Source: Rhizophlyctis rosea
Taxonomy: Eukaryota > Chytridiomycota > Chytridiomycetes > Rhizophlyctidales > Rhizophlyctidaceae
Assembly (NCBI GenBank): GCA_027596075.1
Contig: JADGJC010000220.1
Coordinates: forward strand, 1 to 64,000
Direction: 5' to 3'
DNA: 64,000 nucleotides
The translations under genes and the position numbers were made by a program. Shown here in pieces: positions 46,801 to 59,542 of the stretch (within the stretch, counting starts at the first letter, position 1; the number at the start of each line of letters is the position of its first letter). Below the pieces are notes generated by a model that saw nothing but the letters and a program-made list of their open reading frames with translations, was not told where the DNA came from and searched no databases.

Positions 46801-48962
46801 CCAGATAACCAGGCTCATGGGGAAGTGTCCGTACATCTATTGCGGGATCAAATCTACAAAGAGTTACAAATGTTGGCACATGGATGCGCAGAAGACTTAG
46901 CAGAATATCCATCACTTACCCTGTTTTTTTGAACCCTGAATTCCAGAGGGTGACTGAGTTAGATGGCGGTGCTAACTTGCAAAGTGGAAAGAACTTCACC
47001 ACAACTCTCACATGCAAGGGAAAGATTGGCTGATGCGGGGAATGAACGAAGATCAGCAACCCCAATGAAGTCAACTCCAGAACATCTACGCTCTTACTTA
47101 AAGGTCGAAACCAATCAAATGATTCTTTCAGAACGCCTAAGTGGCTATCCCCATGCCAGAACTGTAATCATATATGATGTTCTTGGTTATGTAGGAAGCT
47201 TCCATACTGAAAAGACCTGAAAATCAACTCACATGATCAACACACTGCCAGTCGTGGGCCGCCGAAGAACAATTCAACTGCATAGTCAGCACCGAGCCCC
47301 AACTCCCTTAACGCAATGTTGTGTCAGGAGTGTACAAGATGAAACAGCGGATCTTCCTTACCCGCACAACCCCCTTGGTGATTAGGCAAACGTGTCCTGA
47401 CTCTCACTGCATAAACGTCCCTCCCATCGACTCTTTGTGACTTAACCCACCGGGCATATCCGGCGATTACGTGGGGCAGATCTGCAGTAAATTCATTGTA
47501 CCAAACTTGCAAAACGTATGATGCCGTGTCCACGATCCCGATGTCGAAATAGTCGGCATTGTGCAATGCTAAATGAGAGAGTAAGCTGGATGGAACATCT
47601 TGATGGTTGTTGCAGAAAACCTTACCGCATCCAAACACTGGATTGGGAATATCTGACAATGTGAAAGTGTACGGACTCTAAATCGCAAGGGAAATCAATG
47701 TCGGCAGTGTGCAATTGGCAGAGTGTCAAACTTACGCCATACATCCCTCTAAAAAATATGATGTTGCCTGCTATATCAAACATCACATTGTATGTGACGT
47801 TCATTGGTACCGGCTTTGACAAAGTTGTGCTGCATCAGTCTGACGTGAGTCAAGGGTCAAAAAGCCAACATCATGCAGTCCAACATTACTCTCGAAAAGC
47901 CCGAACATAGACATCCTTCAGGTCAGAATCTGAGAGTGGCAAGAGGGGAAGATAGGATCGAGTAATTGGAATCAGCCTATGCCAGTTAGCGCAAGCGCTG
48001 CTGCCTAACTTCCCAACCAAACTGATCAGCAGCAACCCTTACATCCACGCGGCACAGCTGCTCCGCACGACCACTCTGCATTGATGCCCTTATCTCCGCC
48101 CCATTGCGCATTATCCGACTGACCAAGTGTGAGGAGAGAGTAGCGTCCGGTGCTGATGGACCATGTGACGCCCTCGTAAGTAGTTTCTCCAAGTGGTCCA
48201 ACAAAGGGCGGGTCAACATATGCAGTAACAATGTTAGGTGGAATGTAGTCAGTCAACTAAAAAGGAAGGTTGAGAGATCTGAGTCGCAATGCGAGCCAGA
48301 ACTGTACTCACATTGCCCAACCACATAGCGATGTAGTACTCTCCCATGTCCGCATTTTGTATGACCATGCGATTGACGTCAGTTGTTGTGGGTGTCATCA
48401 TCCGCCGGAAAGTCTCGAGCGTGATTGTCATTTTTGTCCATGAATTCACTCCAAACATGGTTCCGTTATATATCAGGTTTGGATCAGCTATAAGATCTGA
48501 GAACATCATCCCACCCGATGGGATATCATTGAATCGGGTATCTTGAAAACTTATTCGATAGTATTGAATCTGTCCGCTTACGGGCTGCGGCCCGTTGGAA
48601 ATTTGTTAGACAGCTGAAGATATGGCAAATCATTTGGATCAACTTACATAGACGTAAAAATTGAATGTGCCCCACGGATTTTTATCCGGATAGAAGTATC
48701 TGACGGTAAGATCACTCGATGCGGCCGAGAAACCTCCCCACATCTGATTGGGGACGACATGATAAACTTTCAGCCAGGACGCTTCTGCCGGAGGCGGCAT
48801 CGTTGCCGTCACATCGGTAACTGTCGTCCCATACGACCACCCGCCAGTACAGGTGAACCTTCCAGGCAAGAAACACCCAATGCTGAGGAAGCTCGCCGTG
48901 GCATATTGGCAGAATAACAACGCTGCCACCGCCGAAAGCAGTCGCAGCTTCAAGATATCCAT
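43804..48962 (-). CDS. Class C GPCR with long multi-exon ectodomain
   Basis: About 25 exons. It starts MDILKLRLLSAVAALLFCQY (signal peptide). N-terminal exons 48962-48648, 48584-48312, 48256-48043, 47929-47890, 47829-47736, 47677-47626, 47568-47362, 47306-47233, 46975-46920 join in phase. Later ones include 46747-46693, 46146-46003, 45945-45670, 45599-45526, 45459-45430, 45343-45185. The 7TM exons are 45115-44878, 44808-44728, 44672-44506, 44417-44228, 44171-43804. Helix 1 is TMVVLCCIGGVLQFILMALF, then RDAPVIRAASLIPSLLIMF. Helix 3 is WAFSVGFSTTLGSLGMKTYR, the family hallmark of GABA-B/mGluR receptors. Then SLIVLLVIPNIFIS, ATYLYYAYNALIILLTGI, TRRVVSSYNENTF and the last two helices. The tail is 75 residues. 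The ectodomain has sequons and many Trp/Cys (GVQYALPAWIKGVAW, YTGQYDPI). Two junctions (46150-46300, 46500-46560) are unresolved. Confidence 0.8.
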
Positions 48963-49950
48963 GTATGATGTTGAGTGAGGAGGAAGGCCATGCCCCTTGC
49001 CATCATCCAGCTGATTTGAGGAATTTTTGTGTGTGAAGATGGTTTAAGACTCCTGAATTCCCGGATGATAATCAATGGCCAAGCTGATCGATGACCCCCA
49101 AACCCTCCACCGGATCCCGGCTCAACTCCCGGAGAGTCGTCATCGATGATTGATATCCAAGAATGTGGATGGTTTATGACACAATTGCCCAGGTTTTACG
49201 ATAGAAATGAATCAAACTTGACCACACTCTCGTCAATATGCGCGCATCGTGCACACTTCAAAGGATATTTGAACCTCTACAACAGTTCAAAAGATCTTCT
49301 CTTCTGCTCCTTTCACGACTGATGAGCCATCCGAAGCCATCCGATACTTCCTTAGTAAGTGCAAATAGCATAACTTAGCGTGCCTTCGGTCACGCATAGT
49401 ATGAGGGACGGTCCGGTTGTGGGAAGCCAGTACAGCTTTTCTCTTTCAAAATGCAGGAGCTTCGCAGGCCTAAAGTTTGCAGCTGGTGATTTGAAATCAA
49501 GAATTCTCAGCCCGCTTCCAGAGGACCCATCTGACCCAGATGCTCCAGCAGGTTGCCACCAGATGGCGGACACTCCGTCAGCTCCGGTCAGGGAAGTTTA
49601 GGCACAACCGGCTCGTCCTCTCGTCGCACGCTTCTCACTGACTCTCACAACCTCATAAGCCAACACCTGCTGTGCCTCACTCTGTCTCCCGTTACCGCCC
49701 AGTTGTGCAGTAGTATGTATCCATGTGAGGCATGGATGTAACTCATCATATGATGTTCGTCTTGTGGAATCATGACAACAGTATGTTTGGAACAAGTACG
49801 GCCCTTATGGCATCACGATCGTGGGGAACTTGGGGACAAAATGTTTTGAAGCCTCCGAGATGTATTCTGCTTGCTGATCTATCAATGTTTCTCCTGATGC
49901 CAAACGTTTGGTGACATCCAGTGCGATTATAGCCAATCATAAGCTACATG
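48963..49950. other. Intergenic
   Basis: Promoter region of the GPCR gene and 3' flank of the next gene. No coding signature. Confidence 0.45.
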
Positions 49951-52900
49951 TCACCGCTTCCGGCCGCTGGAAACATCCTGACTTCCCACCACTGCACTCT
50001 TCACAATTCCAGGTTGCCCTTCCTCCAGATTGAAGTCCTTTCGACTCAACGTCATACTTCCCATCCCCTTGATTGCCTTTTCCAGTGGTGTCTCAGGCGG
50101 CGCCGCAGTTCGTACATTCGCACGCTCAGGTCTTGCCAACCCGCGGTCCGCCAGCAATTGATCTACCCGAACCTACAAGTTGTACATAATATGGTCAATC
50201 AACACAACTTCGGTGGGAAGTTTTACATCCATCTCCTACCTTCACTAAGTTGTAGCGATTGCGCAGCGTTGGCCAATGAATTGCATCCTAGTGTTTGGTG
50301 GCGGTCAATCAAATGAGCCTTATTACGTTGGCATTGGTGCGCAAACCTTCGCATGATTTGTAAAGAGTAACACATTGAAGCCGAAGGCAGCATACAGGGC
50401 AGCATCTGTAGCAGTAATATTCAGAATTGGCTTGGAAGAAAAAGAATGCAACAGGCATCCAATACACATACCCAAATTCTGCTGAGTGCCCACAAGAACG
50501 TTCACAACCATCATTGGGACGGCCTTCACTAGCCCAGGGATGGCCACACACAGGGTGATGATCATCTCCTGTCGCGCCGTATTGAGCTCCAAAATTGCTT
50601 TCTGTAGTTCTTTATCGGAGGCGGCATGTGCGATTCTATCCACCGCCTCCTGCGACGACACATTAGATCCCGCCGCAATCAATGTAATCCCTTTAGTGCG
50701 GAAGGAGTTCAGCGTGTACGCGTTATACAGTCGAATGAGGATAGAGAGAAAAGTCACGCTGTAATTGTGATGCAAGTATTATATGACTCATCAGGTTTAC
50801 CGCTGTTGATGATCACTCACCAGCTCCCAAATATGCAACCAGCAACGTAAGCGAGTCGGAAACGAGAGCCACCATGCACGTGAACAAACGCGAGCCTGAA
50901 AACAACCTTTAGCATTGGGAAACGTAGCAATATTCGCTATCAACTTACCAGTCCAAACCACAATCGGCTCCTTCCAAGGCAATGAAAATGAAGGATGCAA
51001 TGATGCCGTTGATCAAGTGCGTCATGACCAAGTCTGTTTTGAGTCTGAGAGCCGGTGAGTGTTTCGTTTTGGACCACGATATGAACGAAATCTTACTCTT
51101 TGTGCTTGTGAATTCCCATTTGCCGACGTTTAATCAGAGCCATTCTACGTCTGAAAATTGATTGGTTTAAAGCCGAAGCCATGGCGGTTGGAGAGGGGAA
51201 GACCTGACTGACCTGTAAGTGTAAAAGCCCGCCGCACCAACAACCACCGCTAGGGTGATCGATATCGCCGCTACTTGCCCAGCTTCCGACTTAGACTTAT
51301 CCAGCGCTGCCTTACACGGTTAACTCACGTGTCCAGATTCTCGGAGTTCAGGCTTTCATATTGTACTCACGCATGCAGACAAACCCATTCCACCACGAAT
51401 CCCCAGGACAGTCACAACGCTTCGGACTGGTCCATATCCTTCCTGAATCACATGGCAAGCAAGACTGCATCCCTGGTCCATCCGTATATGTGCCGTTCTT
51501 GCACTCAACGCACATCTCGGAAGCGAAGCCGATGCCACTCGTCCCCGCTGGACACGCCGTACACTTGACATCGCCAGGTAATGATGTCATTCCGACGTTG
51601 CAAGGCACACAAGCGCTTTCGGCAACCGATAAACTGTAACCGGGCGGACAGTTGCTATTCGTGGTGTAAGCGATGCTTAATCCTGTTCCTGTGATGGCGC
51701 GGCGCGAGGTAAGGTGGACTTGCAGATTGGGGTAGTTGGCGACCTGAATCATTAAAGGCATTGTGGTGTAATTTGCAGGTACCCAGGTAAGGTTTGTATC
51801 CGATTTGACGAGGATTGGGCCAGCCGTAGACGTCAGCGTTAGCAGATCGGTTGTTGGGTCCAAAACTAAATCGGAGTTGGCAAAGGACAAATATATGGCG
51901 CGAGCGGGCGTTGATGGCGCGATATTGAACGTGATGTTCGTAGCGTATCGGGTGCCTAGAACAACGCTATTACTATGCCTGTATCTTATTACTTGAGATC
52001 CGATGTTACCTCCTCCGCATGTATCATTCAAGATTCCTGACGCATTGCTGTTGGATAAGAGGTAATTGCAGTTCCCGATGAAAAATCCCTGATCCCCACT
52101 CGTGGTCGATGCATCTGCCAGTATAATCCGCCCGCCCACTGGAGCCGGCAGCGGGGAGAATTTCTGTAGGCAAGTGATGAGTATCTGAACACAAAGTGCT
52201 CATTATCTCAAACACGTTCCCACCTCCAGGTATTGCTTGAACATCACATCCAGTTGTGGTCCTTTATCAAAGGCGTTCAGCGCATTGGTGGCCAGCATAG
52301 TGTAGTCGTCGCCGCCGGCGCGCATGTAATCGTTTGTGCAGAGCTGGTAGACCTTGTCTGCCTGAATCGGCTCATAGAGACCGGTAGCACGATTTTTCCA
52401 TTCCACGGAAAACACGCGATGCGGTATGGTGACGTTTTTGTTGTACCGAATGCGAAGGGCGGCAATCTGTGGAAAGCGACCAGTTCCTTTCGAGTTGTCT
52501 GTGTGTATGGGTTAGTTTTCCGCCACATATCTTACATATGGAAACATATTTCAACGGTACCTGTCAGCGGATTCGATCTTGAAAGACCATTGATGAACAT
52601 GTCAATGATGTCTGCGCCTCTGTAGATAAGATGAGCATGATGGTGATACAGCGGCCGCCGGCACGCCCTTTCAAGGAAACTCAAGAGGCCTACCTCATTC
52701 CCGCAATAGCAACATAGTTTTTGAACGGCATGAATAAATCCACCGCACCAACAGTGATATTGCCCGGTCCCATCGGATTCGTAGCAGATCCACCATTCAA
52801 GAAAACCGCATCGCAGGTATCACCCATACCCCACATGATTGCATCAGCAACGGCCATCATGCCCGTGCATTCTCCTGTTCTGCAAGTGCTGGTCAACTGC

Positions 52901-54407
52901 ACGTTGGAACTGCCCACGACGTCCGATGCTGCCGCCTGTACGGGAATTAGGGCAGCTGTGATATCGGCTTGCATTGCGGAATCAGCTGGCACACATGCAG
53001 GGTCAGGTGTTGGTGAACTGGTGTTGCATGCTAGGAGGGGGTCGATGGTGCCCGTCCATGTGATGGGCGTGTCGTTTAGGAATGTAAGATCGAGACGACC
53101 AAGACCGTAGAAGTTGGTTGTTGTTGGGACGTTGCTGACTATTAGCACTTGAGTGCCTGTGATCTCATATCAGAATATATATCTCTGGATTGAGAATTCA
53201 CCAAATCTCCACACTCGGTCTTACCGTCATCCCTCTGAACCACCATGGGCAGCGGTCCCATCCGTGCGCTCACTCTGACATTGTTACTCAGCACCGCCGT
53301 CCCATCTGTGCTGAAAATTACATCTATCCCCGGCACCTTCATTGCAACTTGCATGTCATCTGTTAACATTGACGTGCTGGATGTCATCAAAATCACGACA
53401 TCAGGATGCTCAGTGAACATCAAGTCGTCCATGAAATTTTGCAGGTAGCTTAAACCTGGTAGCACTCGGATGGCTGCAGGACCGTTTACGACGTCCCCGC
53501 AACGGGTCCGAGTACAGAACGCATCTGCCATGTAGGAGATTAAGGCCACTCGCGTTACGTCACCGGTTGTGGCATTTGTGAATGGTATGAGGTCGTAAGG
53601 GAGGACGTATTGAGCTAAGGGGTTGCTACGGTCAATCAGGACATTGGTCGCGATGCAGCGTAGTGTGGAGTTTGAAAGGAAGTCTGGTTTGTGCAAGTTC
53701 TCCACATGAGCATGCTAAGTTGCATCATGACGAAATCACACTTGACCAACTCACTGGTTGCGAAGCTGGTGGGCCCGAGATTGAGATCCTGTGGGAAGAG
53801 TATGAAGAGTTGAGATCAATGACGGGGATATATGATCTTGGGATCCGAACCCACATGAGTCCCTATCCTAACCAGGAACGGTATTAGTGCAGCCCCTCAT
53901 TGGTTGGAACTCAACCATTCACTTACGAGACGTATTGGAATCCGACTCTCTCGAGATAGGTATGTTCCACGGAGCCTGATTGGTCGTTTAAGCAAAAGTC
54001 TGCGTCGGCGAACCTGACAGACATCCGTCCAGACTACCAACCCCTATAGTGATTGGAAAACGCCGTGAATCCAATCGCATCCGTTGCATGAACAGTGATG
54101 TTTGGAATGCCATTGGCTTGCAAATCCGTCTATCCTTCCGTGGTGAGACAATTGTTCAATCAACCTGGACTCTTTTCCAGGGACTCACACGAATGGAATC
54201 TATCTTCGTCTTCATTCGGGCATATCCCCCAATCACTTGTTTGTCAGGACCTGGCACTCCATTCTGGTTGCCGTCGGTTTCTGCCGTGTACAAGAAGGAG
54301 AGCTGGAACCATTTGTCATCTGCAGTGACGGGCTGGGTGCATATAGCAAGGAAGATGACCGCGAAAACCGAGAGGAGCCAGCGATGCCATGACGCAGGGA
54401 AGTACAT
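49951..54407 (-). CDS. Pseudo-5'-nucleotidase ectodomain, Cys-rich stalk and multi-pass membrane region
   Basis: Seventeen exons: 54407-54189, 54129-54042, 53999-53927, 53788-53755, 53714-53225, 53156-52694, 52619-52561, 52498-52224, 52163-51371, 51306-51213, 51150-51097, 51044-50949, 50895-50821, 50758-50472, 50405-50347, 50287-50240, 50172-49951; all phases close, 1142 aa. Signal peptide (WLLSVFAVIFLAICTQPVTA). Residues 30-540 follow secreted 5'-nucleotidases: GGYARMKTKID, SNPLAQYVLPYDLIPF, VPGIDVIF, MVVQRDDG, FLNGG, ITVGAVDLFMPFKNYVAIAG, GRFPQIAALRIRY, DKVYQLCTNDYMRAGGDDY. Metal sites are lost (see findings). A beta-rich segment and GCC2/GCC3-like cysteines follow (CPPGYSLS, CVPCNVGMTS, CTACPAGTSG, CLPCDSGRI). 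About five helices come next (ISITLAVVVGAAGFYTY; LINGIIASFIFIAL; AYVAGCIFGSCVTFLSILI; IITLCVAIPGLVKAVPMMVV; ALYAAFGFNVLLF), then a tail. The 42-bp third intron is the weakest call. Confidence 0.8.
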
Positions 54408-55113
54408 AACTGCGACCTAGTGTGGGTGGGTTAACACATAACAACGTGGTGGAGACAAAATCCGTGACAATGCACCTCATTAAATATGCGAATCCCGATT
54501 CATGGTTGTCCCACCCATCTCTACCGCGCAATTGACGCAAGTGAAGTGGTGTGTTGTTTTTGAATCCGCAAAACTTACTGGTCGATTCAGTTGTCATTGA
54601 CTGCAACTGTATCGGTGCCTGATCTGGCCATTGACTGCGAGTGTATCGTTCCCTGATCCGTGGGTCCTGTATACCACATGAAGCGCTGTGAATGAAACCC
54701 TCATAGGCACAAACCCTGCCATCAATCATGCGGAGCACGATGCACCGCCCCTTGGGTGTTTGTTGAACATTGACTGACGCCTCGTGATCCATTCAGCCGC
54801 AATGTTGCGTGTGGCAGACACATAGTAGGGACCTCCGAAAGGCGGGTGTCCGAATGTCCCAAAGGTCTGTTCGTAGAAAGCCACGCAGATGTAAATAAAC
54901 AGGGTTAAACAATCCATACCGAGAAGCTGGGATGGTTTTTCAATCTTTTCCGGGTTGACCTCTCCTCCTCAGTGAGAAGAGTCTCTTCGAGGACGAGAAG
55001 ACAGAGTATGATTCGGATCATAAACAGATATGATTACACTTATTTACAAAAAATCATACCTTAGGCATCGTTGCAACGGTATACACAGGATCAGATACAT
55101 CCCAACAACCAAT
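54408..55113. other. Intergenic
   Basis: Promoter of the nucleotidase-like receptor and 3' flank of the tetraspanin-like gene. A minus-strand frame at 54792-54316 overlaps the receptor's first exon in another frame and has no supporting motif. Confidence 0.4.
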
Positions 55114-56000
55114 TCACCGACAACTCCCACAAATCAACCCCATACACCAAAACACCGGCCCCCCAATCAACATGACAACATACAACGTCAACTGGTTCGC
55201 AATGATATGCATGAACGCAGCGTGCTGCACAACATGATAACAGTTACATGGCTCGATCTGCGTTCCGTTCGATGGCGCTGACACGTTCGTACCGTTGCTC
55301 AAGGGGGGGAATGGGTCAGCAGGCCATGGCGTTGCGCAGGTGTTGGTTTGGAAGGGGCAGGATGGGTCGGTGGGGAGACCGGTGGTGAAGTCGTAGAAGC
55401 AGCAGGAGTGGGTTTGGGAGATTTGTTGGATTATTGGGTTTGTGGGTGGGAAGGGTGAGGGGGATGTGGAGGAGGTTAGTTTTTGGAAGGCGGGGACCAT
55501 GTTGGAGGGAAATCCGGGGTATTGGGTGTGGTAGAGGGAGGAGAAGGCGATTGCTATGGCGATTGTTGTGAGAATCTGGGGGATGTGGTGAGTTTTGTAA
55601 GCGTGTGCGGGGAGATGACAATGTAGCACGACTTACGCACTTTGATAGCAACCCAATTCCTCTCCCTCATAAACCTCCACTTGCGTTTCCTCGGCACCTC
55701 CACATCCAAGTCCGCCTCTTCATCACCCTTCATGTCGTCTCCCTTCCCTTCCAACCCCTCCAAATTATCATAAACATACGCCTTCCCCTTCCGAGCCTTC
55801 TTATGTCTCTTCCATCCCCATTCGCCCAACCCGCAAAGCAGTACCAGCAGGAACGGGAAAGCTAAGGCGAAGTATGTGCCGTATGTTAGGGGTGCGAAGG
55901 CGGGATGAGACGGTAGCTTGTATTCGAGTATGACGATGAGGCAGCCTATTAGGGCGAATGTGCATTCTCCGGCGAGGGAGAGGAGGATTAACTTGAACAT
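55114..56000 (-). CDS. Tetraspanin-like four-helix membrane protein
   Basis: Two exons, 56000-55641 and 55575-55114, give 273 aa in phase 0 (GTGCGT donor, CCCAG acceptor). Helix 1 is FKLILLSLAGECTFALIGCL; helix 2 YGTYFALAFPFLLVLLCGLG, followed by a 45-residue charged loop (KRHKKARKGK, GDDMKGDEEADLDVEV); helix 3 ILTTIAIAIAFSSLY. A 90-residue loop then carries a CC pair (HSCCFYDF) and further cysteines (CPFQTNTC, EPCNCYHV) before helix 4 (LYVVMLIGGPVFWCMGLICG). The layout and CC motif resemble tetraspanins, though the inner loop is long and the large loop short. Tetraspanins organise membrane microdomains; the assignment is tentative. Confidence 0.65.
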
Positions 56001-56655
56001 TTCTGAAGGCTTTCGAGTTGGGGATGAAAATTTGTTGTGGGTGCGTGGAAACGGTGAGGCTGAAAACTGGGTGGTGGAATTTAACTTAAGCGTTCTGGAC
56101 GTCGGGGATATGTACTATGTGGTGTTGGGTATGGCGTGAAGTTGACAGATGTGAATTTGGACGGCTGTCGGATGGGGGGAGCTCCCAGATTATATTTTTC
56201 ATAAGCAGCGTCAAAGCCAATAATTTTGGCTTCGTAAGTTTTTGAAGCGAGCACTGCCATGCCATCCCGACGGTGCTCCGAGGTGCGGCAAATGTAGCAC
56301 CAACAATAAGAAATGCGCAGCAACCCGTCACTCAAAAACCCATTTCCCAATATCAAAAGCACAAGCCCGTGTAACGTTGTGTTACGGACCAAATTCACCA
56401 TCAACTTCGCCTCTCGGAGGTGGCGGAGGCAGATGTCCGATGCTTCGGACCATACCCAACCATTCCACTCGCCAACCCATGACATGGTGGGAACATAATC
56501 GAATAGCATGATGTCAATGTTACATATACATGTTTGTCAGCCTACGGCTATTGCTATCAACCACGCAACCTCATCTGCCTATATACAGCCCTTGACGCTT
56601 GTCTGCAAGGCTTGCCCAGTAGCTGTGGCGTCCTCATCAGCCAAGCTGAGCAAAC
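56001..56655. other. Intergenic
   Basis: Promoter of the tetraspanin-like gene and 3' flank of the FUSC gene. No coding signature. Confidence 0.4.
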
Positions 56656-59542
56656 TTACCGATCCCGATTATAAGCCCTCACCAACCTCTCAACATCATA
56701 CACCGCCCCAACGACACTCTCACTCATTTCCCAAACCCTGATCAACAACGCATACCGCAAAGCAACCACACTACCCTTCAAACCATCCTCAACACTCTTT
56801 TCCCGCCCTCCAATCTCAACCGCCATCCCACCACTTCCACCACTCCCAAACGCCCTCACATCCCCCAAGCCCTTCACTCCACCCACACCATTACCACTCC
56901 CTATCCCCATCCCACTCAAAACCCCACCAACAACCGTCGATCCCCTCCGACTACTAATCGGACTCATTATCCCCGTTCCCAACCCATCAAACCTGGCATT
57001 AATCAACCCCCTCACCCTAACCAACTCCCCTTCCAACCCCTCCCTAGCCCTCCCAACCTCCCTCGCAACAACCTCCAACCGCGCACAAAGCTCCGCCGCA
57101 CCAACCGGAACTGCACGCGCCCGACTCGTTGTGGCAAGCGTTACGTCTCCCAGATCCATTAATGTGACGCATATCGAACTGATGTATTTCGCTAAATCGA
57201 AAATTTCGTCGTCGGTGATGGTTGTGGCGGTTGATGGTGAGAATGGTGATTGGTAGGGCTGTTGGTATGGATGAGATGTGGGGTGAGTGACGGCAGTGGT
57301 GGATGGGAAGGAATGGCTGAGTGAGGTGGTGTCGTCGACCCAGGCGGTGTGCCAAAAGGGGTTGGAGGTTGTTTCCATGGTTTGGCGGGACTCGGCGCGT
57401 ACGCCGCGCAGTTCGACTAAACGTTCGGAGTAGAGAGATACAACTTGGTAGAATAGAAGTCTGAATGAATGATAGTGGGTGAGCATGAAATAAGTTATCA
57501 CAGGTGCGGTGCATACTCTCACAAGCAAGAAACTGCAAACGAGGCACGCAATTTGGGCACATACCTCAATCGCCTGATAACCTTATCCAATGGCGCGGTC
57601 GGCACAAAATGAGGACTCTGATTCATCCTCAATTCAACCTTATACGAAGCCTCCAACCGCGCCCTCTCCTTCTCTAACGTCCTCAAAATCTTCACAGCAG
57701 CCGGATGAATCTTCGCCCTGAACCTCGTAGCAGTGATAACCCCATCATCCTCCTCTTCATCCGACTCCTGAGCCGACCCCGGCAAATTCCTAAACCAAAC
57801 CTTCTTATTCTTCTTCGCCTTTTTGAAGATATTCGGATGCCATCGTTTCTTTTTGCGGGGTCGGCGGACTGTTTCGGCGGTTACCGCTTCTTGTGAGTCA
57901 AGGACGTCCATTCCACCTCCAACTGCCACTGTCACGTCCGTGTTGTCAAATTGATTCTCGAGCGAATGAGGTTCGAAGCTACTCCGTGCAGTTTGAGGGG
58001 TTGCCGTGTCACTATCGTCATCTGACGAATCCGACGGATCAACATCCTCAATCTGGATTGCAACCGACTCTGGTTTTCGTTTGACGGGGGTGAGATATCC
58101 TTCATGCAGGACGTCGTATATAAATCCAGCAAAATCCTTGAATAGATCTCCCGTTATCCGACGATGCACCACGTTCACCCGGACTGGCCAAAACAGGAAT
58201 GCCCCAATCATGGTCAACATGATGCCCAATGCAACACTACCCAGACGTGTCAATGCCGGAGTATAGTTGTCCCAAGGTATGCCGTTTCGTTGGTCGTCGT
58301 ATGCGGATAGGAATGTAATGAGGAATGTTAGGTCGACCATTTTGGAGGTGTATGCTTGTGCGGGAACGGTTTCACGGACGGTGACGATGACGTAGAAGAA
58401 GATGAATGTGATGAGGGCTGAGACGTACGGTTTCCAGGAGCAGTGGAGGCAGCCTTGTGGTGGCAGGATGCTGTCGAGGTAGAGGACGAAGATGGAGAAT
58501 GCACCGGAGAGGAGGATGCCTAGGAACCGTTGTGCAAAGAGGCGGACGGATGCAGTTTGTTTTGCTATGATAGAACGGTCAGAGATATGGAATAATGATA
58601 CCTTGCCAAATCATATAAAAAACTCACGTTCAGCCACCACTATGGCGGACATAGCCACATACACGGGATTACTCGCCCAAATCTCACCGATAGGTTTGAT
58701 GAGAATGAAGGATGCAGCCATGAGAATCACCAGCGCGACCTGAGCACCAGCTGTGTTGAATTTCAGCCGGTGCTTGATTCGCAAATCCGACCATGATGGT
58801 ATCTGTCCTTTTGGAAGGGTCGGCATGCTAGGAGATGCCGCAGCGGCAAGGGAGGGACGGTGAAATGGGTTATGAGGATTGTAGTCGGATGGCGGAGGCG
58901 GTGCTTCGGTATCCAACGATAATCGAACGCGGGCGGTTCCTAAATTGAAGACACGATCTCATGAGTAATTGCCTATTCTTCTGAAAACCCTTCGCCATTG
59001 AAAGCGCATCTCATCATCTCCTTCCGTCCGTGCTCCAAATTGTCCATCAATTTTTTGACCATCACCATCGACTTATTATTCCGGCCTCCACCCGTCCCAT
59101 TGTCGCCTTTCACTGATACTCCAACCATCATTATTCACCTTTCTTCTGATTCTCACATCCACCCTGATATCCCAGGCCGATTGAATCGCAAAATGACCAA
59201 CCATAAGCGAAACCCACCTGCAGACGCAACACTACTCATTGGCGCGTTTTCCCAATCGTCGGCTAGTTGCTTTACCTTCTTCTTTGTGGATTTTGAAGTG
59301 GTGGCGCGTGGAGATGAGGAAGGTAGTAGGTTGGCGGAGGATGAAAAGGGAGACGTCTTTCCATACGAACTGTGATCGTTGTCATTATCATGGTCGCTGT
59401 CATCGTCCTCTCCGATGAACTTTATCTTCCTCGACGCACCCGCACTCGTACTCGCACTGCCACTCGCATTAAGCGTATCGGGCGCTATGCTAGCCGCGTC
59501 TGACGGGGAAGGCAAGACAGGGTTCTCTGGTTTCATGGCCAT
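56656..59542 (-). CDS. FUSC / Bre4-like membrane transporter
   Basis: Four exons: 59542-59218, 58939-58628, 58564-57565, 57460-56656; phases close to 813 aa. The N-terminal 150 residues are disordered with an acidic run (DDDSDHDNDNDHSS) and KSTKKKVKQLADDWENAP. Helices follow: QVALVILMAASFILIKPIG; ASNPVYVAMSAIVVA; FLGILLSGAFSIFVLYL; YVSALITFIFFYVIVTV; VDLTFLITFLSAY; LGIMLTMIGAFLFWPVRVN. This six-helix block ending FWP matches the FUSC (fusaric-acid-resistance/ALMT/Bre4) superfamily. The long C-terminal cytosolic half has SRRGS and a helical bundle. Family members export aromatic or organic acids or affect brefeldin sensitivity; the substrate is unknown. Alternative ATGs are 59542 and 59536. 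Confidence 0.85.

Noticed and set aside
54316..54792. Minus-strand frame of 158 residues
   Set aside because: Overlaps the receptor's signal-peptide exon in another frame and has no motif.
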